From Azolla caroliniana (Eukaryota > Polypodiophyta), in assembly GCA_043228905.1 (NCBI GenBank), contig JBHGNT010000001.1:25668001-25732000 (forward strand): 64,000 bases of DNA, written 5' to 3'. The stretch's first letter is position 1; each line of letters opens with the position of its first letter. Shown here piece by piece: positions 43,081 to 54,800 of the stretch. The position numbers and the translations under genes were made by a program. The notes beneath the pieces were generated by a model, which did no database searches, was not told where the DNA came from, and saw only the letters and a list, made by a program, of their open reading frames with translations.

Positions 43081-46000
43081 AGAGGGCTATCAAGGCGTGG
43101 GGCCGCAATAGTCCGGACAACCCGGAAAAACCCCACAAATGTACAATACGGAAGAAGACCTGTACCATAGGTGCGAAATTTTGGTTCTCCGACAACGGAG
43201 GTTGTACTATGGTCGGCGTCAGCGGCCGGGAAAGGAAGCGAGCGGAGGAGCGGCTCAGGGGATGCGGAGTCCTCTCCCCCGACGAAGAGATCAGCGGAGC
43301 CGTGGAGGCGGTCTCTTTTGACGACACCTTGGGCGAGTTGCGAAAGGTGATCGGTGAAGACCTTAGATAAGATCGGACCGTTCCGGTAGGTTCGATGGGA
43401 ATGTATGACGTCATCACGGACTTCGGGGAGAGGATCGGGTCGGATCAAACGGCCCGCGTGAGTATGAAGTACAAGACTGTGGACCGGAAGGTAAGGCCGG
43501 TCGCGGCACCCATGCCGGAGGACAGCGAGGAGCGGATAAAAGGGGTCGCGTGGACCCAAGTTTACGGAATCCGGCTGGCATAGGGCACCGGTTCACCGAC
43601 ATAACGCTACGGGAGCTCAAGGTTGGTGGGGGTGGCTTCCTACTGCCGGCGGAGGAGAACAAATTTCAGAGAATGCTCGGAAGGCATGGGAAAGCCTTCG
43701 CGTTCTCGCCGGAGGAGATTGGGTGCGTGGACCCGACGGTTGTCGAACCGATGGTGATCTTCGCGATACCGCATGTACCGTGGAATCTCAAACCGATTCC
43801 GGTGCCAAGAGCTCACATCCCGAAGTTGATGGAGCTTCTAAAGCAAAATGTGGAGATGGGCATCCTCGAACCGTCGAGTGCCCCATATTCAACTCGGTGG
43901 TTTACAGTGCCGAAGAAGAACGGCACGTTGTGCTTCATTCAGGACCTGCAACCGGTCAACAAGGTGAGCATACGTAATGCGGGAATCGGACCGACCATAG
44001 ACGAGTTCGCGGAGGCCTTCGCTGGAAGATCGATCTATTCGATCGGTGACTTATACTCGGGGTATGACCAGTTCCAACTAGTCATGGAGAGCAAGGATAT
44101 CACGATGACGCGAACTCCTCTCGGCCTAGTATGGATGTGTACCCTACCACAAGGCGGGACAAATTCGGTGGCACATATGGTGAACGCAATGAACAAGGTG
44201 CTAAGGGACTGCATCCCGGATATCACCATGCCATTTTTGGACGACATCCGGATAAAGGGTTGTCCGGTGCAGGATGCGAATGAGATTGTCGGGCCAGACG
44301 GATGCCGGGGGTTCGTCGTGAACCACATCAACGACTGCGAGAAGGTGATGCAGAGGCTCGAGAGCGCACGACTCACCTTCTCCGGAGGAAAATCAGCATT
44401 CGGGCAGTCGGAGATCTTGGTGGTCGAGCACCTGTGAGGGCCTTACGGTAGGAAACCGTCTCCGGCAAAGGTAGAAGCCATCTCCGCGATGAAGAACGAC
44501 TGCGGGTCAGTTACGGAGGTCCGCAGATTCTTGGGGGCGTGCGTGTTCTACCACATCTGGATTCCACACTACGCGCATGTTGCGGAGCCGCTCTACGGGC
44601 TATTGAAGAAAGGGCGTAGGTTCGAGTGGAGAACGGAGCACACGGAGTCGGTTCGGAGGCTAAATGAGGCGCTTACGGTAGCGCCAGTTCTCCATAAAGC
44701 ATCTTACGGCAGGGGCGTTCCCATCTCCGTGACGGTGGACATGAGCCCGACCGGGATCGGGTGGGTGATCAATCAAGAGGATGACATTGGCACAAGGTTC
44801 CCCATCCGGTTCGGCGCGAAGGTCCTCAGTGAGCGACAACGAGGATACGCCCAGGTTAAACGCGAACTCTGGGGTATCGTTTCAGCGGTGAAGGCCGATA
44901 AAGACTACCTGATCAGGACAGAGGTAATAATCGAGACGGACTGCCTGCCGATTCTCGGCATGGTTTCCAGATGCACGATGCTGAACCTAGCAATGCTCCG
45001 GTGGATAGCGTACATCAAGTCCCTGAATCCGGAGATTCGACACATTTCCGGAAAAGACAATGCCATGCCCAACATGCTCTCAAGGGTGAGGTTCGAAGAC
45101 GAGGACGGCATGGTTTCGGAGGACGAAGAAGTCGGCGTAGATTTCTTCGAGGCGGCATACATGACGACTGGAAAGGGGAGCACTCAGGCGCTTAACGAAT
45201 TCGACGAGAGCAAGTATGACGGGGAGTGGCTCCAGATCGGCGGGCTCCTGAAAACAATGACACCGGACGCTGCGTGGATAAAGGAAAAGACCAATCGGAT
45301 CCAAAAGAAAGCGTACCAATTCTTCCTTCGGGACGGGTACATATGGAAGCACCCGAAGAAGAGGGACGGCATCCCGCTCCGAGTGGTGGCGAAGAAGGAG
45401 GAACAGGAGGAGTTGCTGGAGGCCTACCACGAGAGTCCCTGGGCCGGACACCGCGGAACGTGGGCCACGTTCGAGAAGCTGAAGGGGAAATACTGGTGGT
45501 CGGGACTGTACTGGGACGTGCATCGGTTCGTGAAGACTTGCGAAAGCTGCCAGATGCACTCCATAGTCCGACACCGGGACGAGCTTTACCCGACCTACCC
45601 TCCGACCGTCCACTTCAAATGGATGGTGGATTTGGTGACGATGCCAATGGGGGTAGGACAGATGCGTTACCTGGTGCTTGCGCGGGAAGACTTAATGAAC
45701 CAAGTGGAAGGACGTGCACTGCAGAACAAGACAACCGTGGCGGTATGCCAGTTCCTGATCAAAGACGTAGTGCGTCGGTACGGGCGCGTCGGGAGGATCG
45801 TGGCGGACCCGGGAGAGCTAGACGCGCGGGAAGATGAGGAGTTGTTCAACCAGCTAGGGGTCAAACTCTCCCTCACTACGGCATACAATCCGGAGGCAAA
45901 CGGGAAACTGGAGCATGGGCACGGGCCGATCGTAAAGGCATTGGTGCGTGCATGCGGAGGGCAAGTCGGGAATTGGCCGCGGCTCCTTCCTTACGCACTA

Positions 46001-46557
46001 TGGGCGGACCGAACTACGCACAGTTCGGTAACCGGGTTAATGTCGGCAGAGCTTATGTACGGGCAGCGGCCGATCATGCCAACGGAGCTTATGTACGGGC
46101 CACGGTGGACTGGAGAGATGAGATGAGACGGGAGGAGCTGCTAGCGACACGGATTCGACAGCTCGAGCGAAGGCCGGAGGACATGGAACGAGCCACGGAG
46201 AAGCTTCGGTTGGCAAGGTTGAAAAACAAAGGACAGTTTGACCGGACTCACCGACTGCGACCGAAGAAAATCGAGGAAGGCGACTGGGTCCTAGTGCATG
46301 ACAGCAGCCTCGACAACCAGCACAGGGCAACGCGGAAGTTTGCAAGGAGGTGGTTCGGGCCTTACGTGGTGACAGGCGCCAACGACAACGGGACCTACCA
46401 TCTTGCGGAGCTCGACGGAACAAGGATCGCAATACCGGTAGCAGGGAAGAGGGTCAAAGCGTTTAAGAAACGACACGAGTGCGAGCCAGATCTGGAAAGC
46501 ATGGACGGCGACGACAGGCGGACTGAAGCGGATGATGAACCGGAAGACGAGGAGTAA
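43081..46557 (+). pseudogene. pol: Pol of A-f
   Basis: The pol N-terminus has stops near 43365 and a shift near 43550. RT (43550-44437) is complete with FLDDIRIKG. A TGA replaces the Cys codon in HLCGPYG at 44435-44437. RNase H, the H2C2 finger and integrase are open at 44489-46126 (MDMSPTGIGW, KRELWG, KWMVDLVTMPMG, GKLEHGHG). A 16-base direct repeat (GAGCTTATGTACGG, near 46047 and 46086) replaces part of the integrase C-terminal region and shifts the frame. The end (to TAA 46555-46557) is otherwise normal. Confidence 0.9.
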
Positions 46558-46619
46558 AGCATGGGCCGGTTTTCTCCAGCAAGAGCCCAATTTTGGTGCA
46601 TACCGGTGGATGCGCGGTT

Positions 46620-47326
46620 AGGTGGGGGCGGATGTCGCGAAGAAAACCGTCCCTAGGCAGAAACCAAGTTCAGCATGTGTAAATCGGCCCTTACACGCGA
46701 GCACACTTTCGTTGTGTGGTAAGTAGGTAGGCACAAGTCGGATGAGATGGAATCCTAAGTAGCATGCATTTAATAGGGAGAGAATCGAGTTGTATCTCTG
46801 TCCGAAAGGACAGAGAATTAATATGATGTAACGGATGATAACGGTCTCCCCTCCTTGGGCTATAAAAGGGAAGGAGAGGAAGAGAGAGGTATTGCGCGTT
46901 AGAGAGGACGAAGTGTTGCCGGACTGCGACCGAGCTCTTCTCCTCTGCCACTCCCCATAGCCATTTTGCGCAGGTTTCGGGAGGCTGACTCTGCTCCGTG
47001 GAACGCCCATGTGCTTCTGGCAGAGTCTCCATCTCGCTCTTCTGTCTGTGTGTGTGTGAGTGAACAGGCGTCGGTGTTCTCCTCGCCGGTCTGTTAGTTG
47101 TAACCGTCTTGATATATATATATATTTATATACATACACGTTGAGGTACTCGGACTTCTAGTCGTCTCGTTTGCTGTGTTGTCGCACTGTGATTCCTATG
47201 TGCCCGTGTCTGTGCATGTGCGAGTGCGTCCGTTGCCTCCCCGTTCTCCTCCGTCTCAGCTATTCCTTGGTCCAAGACGCCGGTGGTCCCGCCTCGTTCT
47301 CCACGCACGCGCGTAACAATGCGACA
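46620..47326 (+). repeat. PPT and 3' LTR of A-f
   Basis: The PPT AGGTGGGGGCGGA ends at 46632. The LTR (46633-47326) begins TGTCGCGAAGAAAACCGTCC, has TATAAAAGGGAAGG near 46861 and ends AATGCGACA. It is followed by A-d pol. Confidence 0.88.
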
Positions 47327-49817
47327 CCGGAAGGTGAAGCCCATCGCGGCTCCCTTACCGGAGGGTAGCTGGGAACAAATAAAGGGGGTCGCTACTGACC
47401 CGAGCTTGCGAGATCCGGCCGGCATAGGACACCGTTTCACCGACAAAACGCTACGAGAGCTGAAGATCTTTGGGGGTGACTTCCTACTGTCGGCGGAAGA
47501 GGACCGGTTCAGAAGGATGCTCAAGAGGCACGGGAAAGCCTTCGCATTCTCGCTAGGAGGGATCGGGTGGTGATCTTTACCATGCCGCACGTGCCATGGA
47601 GTCTCAAACCGATTCAAGTACCGAGAGCTTACATGCCAATGTTGATGGAGCTTCTCAAGCAGAAGGTGGAGTTGGGCATCCTCGAACCATCGAGTGCCCC
47701 TTACTCTAACCGGTGGTTTATGGTACCGAAGAAGAATAGTACGTTGCGCTTCGTCCAAGACTTACAACTGATCAATAAGGTGACCATCCATAATACGGGA
47801 GTTGGACCGTCGATCGATGAGTTCGCGGAAGCCTTCGCCGGAAGGTCCATATACTCGGTCAAAAACCTTTACTCGGGGTACGACCAGTTCCAGCTGGCCG
47901 TGGAAAGCAAGGACATCACAACAATTTGAACCCCTCTCGGCCTAGTTCGAATGTGTACCCTACCACAGGGAGGGACCAACTCGGTGGCACACATGGTGAA
48001 TGCAATGAACAGATTTCTATGGGACTATATTCCGGACATCACCATGCCTTTCCTGGACGACATCCCTATCAAGGGGTGTCCGGAGGACACCAAGGATGAG
48101 TCGATCGGCGCGGACGGGTGCCGAAGGTTTGTCACCGACCATATCTCCGACTGCGAGAAGATACTACAGAGGCTCAAAGACGCACGGCTTACCTTCTCGG
48201 GAGAGAAGTCGGCCTTCAGACAACCAAAGATCTTAGTGGTGGGCCATCTATGTGGCTCGTACGGCCGGAATCCATCGCCGACCAAGGTAGAGGCCATCTC
48301 GGCAATGAAGGAGGAGTGTGGTTCCATCACAGAGGTCCAACGATTCTTAGGAGGATGCGCCTTCTACCACATATGGATCCCTCACTACGCGCACGTTGCC
48401 AAACCACTCTATAACTTGCTAAAGAAGAGCAGGAAATTCGAATGGATAAAGGAACATATCGAGGCGGTCCAGAGGCTAAAACAAACGCTCACCGCGGCAC
48501 TAGTTTTACGCAAAGCGGAATACGCACCGGGAACTTCGGTCTACATCACGGTGGGTGGACACCAGCTCAACCGGGATCAGATGGGTCATAAATCAAGAGG
48601 ACGAAGACAACATGTGTTTCCCTATCCAGTTCACTGCAAAGGTACTGAGTGAACGACAATGAGGATACGCCCAAGTCAAGCGCGAGCTGTGGGGTATCGT
48701 TTCGGCGGTTAAGGTCGACAAAGACTACCTAATCGGGACAAAAGTGATTATAGAAACGAATTGTCTGCTGATTCTCGGTATGGTCTCCTGATGCGCAACT
48801 CCCAACCTGGCCATGCTCAGGTGGATTGTGTACATCAAGTCCCTTAACCTAGAGATACGACACATCTCGGGTAAAGACAATGCCATGGCCGATATGCTTT
48901 CCAGAGCAAGGTTCGAGGACGAGGACGGCATGGTATCGAAGAACGAAGAAGTCAGCGCGAACTTCTTTGAATCAGCAAGGATGAGGATAAAAAGGCGAAG
49001 CGCTCCGCCCCTAAACGAGTTCGAAGAAGACGACTACGATGGGGAGTGGCTTCTAATAGTAAGATTTCTAAAAACAATGACCGTTGACGCCTCGATGACT
49101 AGGGAGGATGCGGGACAGCTCCGAAAAAGGGCATACCAATACTTCCTACAGAACGGGAAAATCTGGAGGGTCCCCAAAAGGCGAAACGACGTGCCGCTCC
49201 GGGTAATAGCGTGGGCGGATGATCAAGAGAAGCTATTATCGGAGTTCCATGAAAGCCCTTGGTCTGGACACCGGGGTACATGGGCCACATTCGAGAAGGT
49301 AAAGGAGAAATACTTGTGGCCGAGTATATATAAGAGCGTGCACGACTTTGTGTCCACATGCGAAAGCTATCAGATGCACTCGGTGGTTCGACACCGCGAC
49401 AAGTTGCACCCAAGATACCCCCTTGTCCATGCACTTCAAATGGATGGTCGACTTAGTAATGATGCCGATGGGAGAGGATCAGAAGCGATACCTAGTGCTA
49501 GCTAGAGAAGACCTAACGAACCAGGTAGAGGGTCGGGCAGTAACAAACAAGACCACCGTGGCAATAAGTAAGTTTCTGATCGAAGATGTCATATGCCAAT
49601 ACGGGTGTGTGGGAAAAATCGTGCCTGACCAAGGAGAGCTAGATGCGGAAGAGGCCGAGGAACTGTTCGATCGGCTAGGCGTAAAATTGTCCCTCACAAC
49701 GGCGTACAACCTGGAGGCAAATGGAAAGACTGAGCGGGGCCACGGTCCGATCATAAAAGCCATTGTATGTGCGTGCGAAGGACGAGTCAACGACTGGCCG
49801 AGGTTGCTCCCTTAAGC
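47327..49817 (+). pseudogene. pol: Pol of A-d (RT to integrase)
   Basis: It resumes in the pre-RT region (RKVKPIAAPLPEGS). A deletion near 47570 removes about nine codons around the VDPTIVEP segment. RT keeps MPFLDDIPIKG (near 48040) but has a TGA at 47927-47929. RNase H is broken near 48560-48660 and its Asp in the TDC element is Asn (ETNC, near 48755). Integrase (SPWSGHRGTWATFEKV, KWMVDLVMMPMG, VPDQGELDAEE, GKTERGHG) is open in parts and ends at DWPRLLP, where solo LTR 3 interrupts. Confidence 0.87.
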
Positions 49818-49931
49818 TATCGCGTTATTACGCGCGTGTGTGTAGAAGGGGCGGGACCATGAGGGTCTCGGACGAGGGAGAAAAGGGATGCCAAGAAAAC
49901 CGACACCGGACACGACCCGATTGCAACCAAA

Positions 49932-49966
<35 letters not shown>

Positions 49967-50552
49967 AGAGGGAGAGTGTGCGCGTGACACCGACTCTTAC
50001 GCACATGAAGCGAAAGGGTTGTGCTTCCGACACCACCCAAAAACACCAAAATGCACAAACAGATATGTGTATGTATATTACAAGGGAAAGAATACATCCC
50101 CGGCTTCGAGCCGGACCAAGGTAGGTTACAGCAGCAGTCTCCTGCTAAGCCGCCGATCGGGGAGCTCTCAGGCTCGTTGCACTGAGCGGGGTCTTGCAAA
50201 CGAGACCGAGTAGAAGCAAACCCTAAACAAACACGAACTCTCAACCCTCACGACGAGGAAGAAGAAGAAACTAACTCTAAATCTAACGGTATACCCTCTA
50301 ACACAAAATGGGCAACCCCATACAAGAGACCCCTCCCTTCCCTTTATAGCCCAAGGAGGGAGAGACGTCACAATGTGGGATAAATCCCATATTACATGGG
50401 ATTCCCTGTCCCAACTTTATTGCCTATTCGGTGCCACAAAGGCACCCCTAGCCCCTACGCTAACTTTGTACAAGGGTGGGTGCACATGGTGCACCTTGCG
50501 GATCCTTCCAACATTCTCCGATTTCTCACTATGGCCCGAAATCTTCACGACA
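49818..50552 (-). repeat. Solo LTR 3 in A-d integrase (735 bp)
   Basis: A minus-strand family-A LTR from TGTCGTGAAGATTTCGGGCC at 50552 to 49818. Integrase reads DWPRLLP before it and ALWADKTTHNSVTGYMP after it. The flanking tetramers are AAGC (left) and ACGC (right). It contains a (GA)n run at 49935-49962. No internal element sequence is present. Confidence 0.85.
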
Positions 50553-51028
50553 ACGCGCTATGGGCGGACAAGACTACCCACAATTCGGTGACAGGGTACA
50601 TGCCGGCGGAACTAATGTTTGGACAGAAACCCATCATGCTAGTGGAGCAGACGATCGTCTCATGGACGTCAATCGATTGGGCAACTGAAGCGAAGGCCGG
50701 AAGATGTGGAGCAGGCCACGACGAGGGTGAAAGAAGCGAGAATCCAGAACAAGGCCTAGTTCGACTGAACACACCGGCTCCAGCCAAGGAAGATCTAGAA
50801 GGCGATTGGGTGTTAGTCTACAACAACAGCCTCAACAACCAGCATAGGTCTACGCATAAGTTCGCAAAGCGATGGTTCGGGCCATACGTGGTAATTAGCG
50901 TCAACGATATCGTGACGTATCATCTCGCGGAGCTCGATGGGACCCGAATGAAGGCCTTCAAGAGGCAGAACAAGGCAGAACCGGACCCGGGAGCCGAAAG
51001 CGCCAGTTCAAAAGGGGAGGACGAGTAG
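50553..51028 (+). pseudogene. pol: Integrase C-terminus of A-d
   Basis: The sequence resumes ALWADKTTHNSVTGYMPAEL and ends with DWVLVYNNSLNNQHRSTHKF and an acidic tail, stop TAG near 51026-51028. A gap of about 70 bp with a frame change occurs near 50690, in the spacer before the final domain. Confidence 0.82.
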
Positions 51029-51090
51029 CGGATGGCCCGGAATCCCTCACTAAATTCGCTACCCAACACATACCGAAGTATGTGCGGTTT

Positions 51091-51879
51091 AGTGGGGGTG
51101 GATGTCGTGAAGATTCCGGGCCATAGGTGGAAACAATGTGAAATGCGCAGGAACACTTGTGTGCACGAGTGCACACCCCTAATGAATTAAATAGTGTAAG
51201 TACTAGGCATAGGTAGAAGGAGGTGTACTAGGTAAGTTAAGGCATTAATAGGGATTCAGACATCGCGTAAGTAGGGAGAGTTACGAGGAGAGCAAATCAG
51301 GGGAGAGAATCTAGGAAGGGAAAGCGACAGGTCATGAATGCTTTGTAACGGTCACTCCTTGTGCTATAAAAGGGGCGACCTTTGACTGTTTGAGGGATGT
51401 CATCTAGAGAAGAGAAAAGAAACAGAGAGAAAAAAGGAAACAGAGAGGAGGGGAGACAAGGAGTCCTACGACGGATCAACGGAAGGTGCTTCCCCTACTC
51501 GCGTCAAACGCCCGAGTGCTCCCGACCAAGGGATCGACCTTCTTCGTGCCTACATATCTTTGTATCTAACTACGGTAGAGCATTACGCTCTATCACGGGC
51601 ACTAATCCGGTTGTAATCACCTACAATGCTACGCGCATGTTTTGATTAATAGAAACTTATCTACCTAACACAAGTTGTTCTCAGCATCTTTGTCTGCGCC
51701 TGTGTCTACACACGATCCTCTTGCACTCTCTCTCTCTCGTTTTGCGAACCTTCTCTGTTTAACCACGGTCTCGGGGCTTACGTAAACCACAGACTCTTCC
51801 TCCTCACTTCTTGATTCCTTGGTTCAAGACCCCCGTGGTCCTGCCCAACTTCTACGTATCCGCGAGGATTTTCTCGACA
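51091..51879 (+). repeat. PPT and 3' LTR of A-d
   Basis: The PPT AGTGGGGGTGGA ends at 51102. The LTR (51103-51879) starts TGTCGTGAAGATTCCGGGCC, has CTATAAAAGGGGCG near 51364 and ends TCTCGACA. It is followed by ACGT (51880-51883). Confidence 0.85.
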
Positions 51880-52209
51880 ACGTTCCCGCGAAAACCGCAC
51901 CAGCGTATCAGACTACGCGGATTGGAGACCAGAAACAAGATCGAGGGCCGAAGAATGATCCTCCACAGCCGCTTTGGAGATCTCGGCGGCTTAGTCGGAG
52001 TGGCAAAGACTGGCGTGGCAGGCCAAACCTGAGGTAACAAGTTGGTGGGGGCGAGGGGACGACGCCAAGCGGAAGGCTCCGAATCGGTGGCAACAGCGCA
52101 AGACGAAAGTGGCCAAGCGGGCTACAACAGGGTGTTCCACAAATGCGGAGGACACTGGTAGGCAGAGTAGCGGCGATGCATGATCTGGTCAGGCGAGGGC
52201 CGACGACAC
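51880..52209 (+). other. Unidentified GC-rich sequence right of A-d
   Basis: No convincing gene. It is rich in GGCGG and AAGCGG, with a weak resemblance to 53644-54072 (both contain a GGCGAGGGGAC and a CCAAGCGGGC stretch in the same order). The two may be one decayed internal region split by solo LTR 4, or two related ones. The family is not recognised. Confidence 0.4.
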
Positions 52210-52711
52210 CGTCGTGAAGATTTCCGGTTATAGTGTGAAACCGAGGTGGAATGGGCAAGTCGGTGGTCTGCAACATGTGCACGTGTATAGTAGGAAGACA
52301 GTGTATAGATAAAGGGGGAGTATTTATCCCACATTGTAATGTCCCTCCCTCCTTAGGCTATAAAAGGAAGGGAGGGGTCTCTTGTGAAGGGGTTGCCTAT
52401 TTTGAGTGAGAGCGTGTTGAGAATCAAGCTCAACTTGGTCTAGTGTGTGAACTCACCTTGAGAGTGAATAGACACTCCAACGGTCAAGAGTCACCATTAT
52501 GTCACCTCTTTGTATTCTAGCATTTAGTATGAGTCATAGAATCATATTCTATGACACATAACTTATGAGCTTTCACATTCCCCATGCTCCATGAGTCTTG
52601 TAGTTAATGAAGAGAGAGGGTGACTATATAAAGCACCCTCCTCCCACCTTGTATTAAGTTGAGTCTTTCTCCTTTGTTAATACAATCTACCTTGCATATA
52701 CTCTGTGTCTT

Positions 52712-52751
<40 letters not shown>

Positions 52752-53643
52752 TTATACTACACATGTTGCACCTAACTACAAAACCATATTCTTTGCGGAA
52801 CAGGGAAATCGTACACATCCATACATGTTAGAGCCCATACCGTTATCTGTCATTCGAACCATTGCTTCCATGCGACTTAGCTCACATGCATTGCGATGTG
52901 AAACAGGGCGTTGGGGTACAAGTGATGAGAGTGGTCGGCTATGCACACTTTGCCCTAAACAAGTTCGCGAGTCTGAGTATCACACTTCGATACAATGCTC
53001 TGCCTTTGATCATATTCGACCATGCTTTCCACATCTCTTCGATCGAGCCCAATCTTTGCGTGAATTCCTCTCACAACCACAATGTGCACTCTCGATTGCA
53101 ACATTCATTGGTAAAGTTCTTGGACATCGAGAGTCACTACTCACTTTCACACGTATCACGTGAAATGTAATATTTTTGGTCTCATAGGTCATATTTGACC
53201 TCCGAAGACGATAATATAATCTATCTATCTATCTATCTATCTATCTCATACACACACAGTTCACACCTATTCCGCTACACAAGAATCATACCCGATTCTT
53301 TATAGAACCGTTGGTATACCACTTAGGTCGAGGGTCTCTATTCGGTTTAGGGTTTCTTCATCTTCTCTTTACTTAGGAGGTTAGGGTTTCTTGTAGCCGT
53401 TGGGTTTTGGCCTATGCCACCATGGTTGTATTCGTTTGCGGATTCATAATATAACTTGCTTGTGTATCTTGTCTTGTTGAGGTATCTTGCCTCCGTCTAT
53501 TCTATGTTATTGTCTTATTATTTTCTCTTCGTCTCGTGAGCTAAGCTTCCATTTCATGTCTTATTCTTTCTCCTCTACTCCCTAGTCCAAGACCCCCACG
53601 GTCCCGCCTAAGATCCTACACGTACTCGCGGATAATCGCGACA
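52210..53643 (+). repeat. Solo LTR 4, family-A type, with foreign insert
   Basis: It starts CGTCGTGAAGATTTCCGG (first base changed from T) and ends with the family U5 block and TCGCGACA. The flanking tetramers are ACAC (52206-52209) and ACGC (53644-53647). CTATAAAAGGAAGGG is near 52361. Between about 52415 and 53300 it carries unrelated sequence with its own TATA-like GACTATATAAAG (52623-52634), a perfect 23-bp palindrome (52533-52555), (CT)n and (CTAT)n tracts, and a coding fragment. Confidence 0.65.
52750..53163 (+). pseudogene. Fragment resembling a LINE-type C-terminal zinc region
   Basis: An open stretch ends at TGA 53161-53163. It contains MRLSSHALRCETGRWG, then RLCTLCPKQV and a spaced His/Cys pair (EYHTSIQC). 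This Cys-X2-Cys...His-X4-5-Cys layout after an ETGRW segment is typical of the C-terminal tail of non-LTR retrotransposon ORF2 proteins. No RT is present, and the upstream (CT)n tract encodes only a Ser-Leu run. I regard it as a captured or truncated fragment, with moderate certainty about the family. Confidence 0.45.
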
Positions 53644-54064
53644 ACGCGTGCATGGGAAGTAACCGGAGTTCGGCACGGGTGGAGCCTAACACGAAAAGGG
53701 GATGCGCGGCACACGAAGGTGCCGGAGCGGGAAAACAAGCGCAACGATGGGTTGCCGGCCTAGGTGATCTCACGAAGAAGGCTGGAGAGGGATCCTCCAC
53801 ACTGGTTCCGGAGACCTTGGCAGTTCGGCCGCCATGGCAACGTAAGACCAAGGAGAAGGTAGGTGGCGGCGAGGGGACAAAGGCGGTGGAGATCAATGCG
53901 GAACGAGAACCGGGATGACGTGAAGCTTGATGGGGACCAAGCGGGCCATCATAGGTGCTCCTCGGACGGAGGACACCGCGTATCCGAAGGAACGAGAAGC
54001 GTGCATGTGGTCAAAAGAAGGGCCAACGGGGAAGCACGCGCACTACGGGATCGCGGCGAATGAC

Positions 54065-54072
<8 letters not shown>
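53644..54072 (+). other. Unidentified GC-rich sequence right of solo LTR 4
   Basis: An 88-codon frame at 53652-53918 and a 66-codon frame at 53863-54063 are open but show no recognisable domain and look compositional. It may continue the sequence at 51880-52209. It ends at the GT tract. Confidence 0.35.

Positions 54073-54161
<89 letters not shown>
54073..54161 (+). repeat. (GT)n microsatellite
   Basis: About 44 uninterrupted GT units. The boundary marks a sharp change from GC-rich sequence on the left to AT-rich sequence on the right. Confidence 0.97.
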
Positions 54162-54163
<2 letters not shown>

Positions 54164-54649
54164 GCAATTTTAATACATATTTTATTATATCTTTTTTCAT
54201 TTTTATTACTATTTTGATTATTTTTTATTTTATTTTATGTTTTTGAAGGGTCAAGTTACATCAATTGACGTCACCTCTAGGCAGTCAGTGATTGCATAGG
54301 CAGCAAGAGGTAGAACAATCGCTTGATGGAGGCGAACATTTGGTCAAATGGGGGCATTTGACTTGAGGCACATACTCCCCCTTTTTCCAAAATTGTAATT
54401 ATAGAACCTAGTGGGGGGGTATAAATGCTTAAAATTACATATCTTGCCCTTGTCCAATATTGAAGAAATTACATTATGTATGGGCATGTTGAAGTTGTAG
54501 AATGTTTATGAAGATCCAAGGATACCACTTGATTGAAGCATTTTAGTTTTGTCGACTTATCCACACCTCGAAGCATGTCTTTGTTTTATGTATTTAAACA
54601 AATTTGAGAAATTATTCCCTTGAAATTGGTCATAAGTGTAAAGAATTCT

Positions 54650-54800
54650 TTCAACCTCCCATTGAGCAGCGTTCATCTCATCCCTTTCGATCTTCATTTG
54701 CATCATCATCTTCGCCATCATCGATGCAAAGTCTTCATTTCAAGTAGCTACCCTCCCTATCGCTCATTTCATGTCAGGTTCACCAAATTTATGTCGCGAA
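54650..54800 (-). repeat. Relic of a D-type element: gag start, PBS and LTR end
   Basis: On the minus strand, 54792 upward ends TTTCGCGACA like family-A LTRs, and 54768-54785 reads TGGTGAACCTGACATGAA, the PBS with two changes, both at CpG (C to T and G to A). Downstream (about 54735-54670) a Met-rich peptide resembles the Gag start of D-1. The LTR part to the right is too decayed to bound. Confidence 0.6.

Larger units (their letters stand above)
32282..47326 (+). mobile_element. Family-A element A-f, split by solo LTRs and A-g
   Basis: Only the last 45 bases of the 5' LTR remain (32283-32327). PBS (32332-32349), gag (to 33555), then 33556-42135 inserted material, gag resuming at 42136, protease, pol and a 694-bp 3' LTR (46633-47326). 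The Gag frame reads across the insertion (DEADHA, then RRVRELTGW). The right flank is A-d pol with tetramer CCGG. The left junction looks like a deletion that removed most of the LTR and about 270 bp of A-d. Confidence 0.85.
11521..51879 (+). mobile_element. Family-A element A-d, host of most nested insertions
   Basis: The pieces are 5' LTR right half (11521-11846), gag (11893-13084), gag-protease (27279-27802, 31764-32163), pol (47327-49817, 50553-51028), PPT and 3' LTR (51103-51879). The two LTR parts are of one subtype (11521-11846 matches 51550-51879 closely), and each reading-frame break is filled by a separate insertion. About 270 bp of the pol start is missing at the 32282 junction. 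The whole is heavily mutated and is the oldest layer of the nest. Confidence 0.75.

Noticed and set aside
34677-47326. 34677 LTR and 46633 LTR as the pair of one element
   Set aside because: Their U3 and R sequences are different subtypes; the left one instead ends at 42135 and has its own GCGG duplication, so it is a solo LTR within A-f.
54063-54217. Cys-Val repeat proteins across 54073-54161
   Set aside because: They are pure translations of the GT microsatellite.
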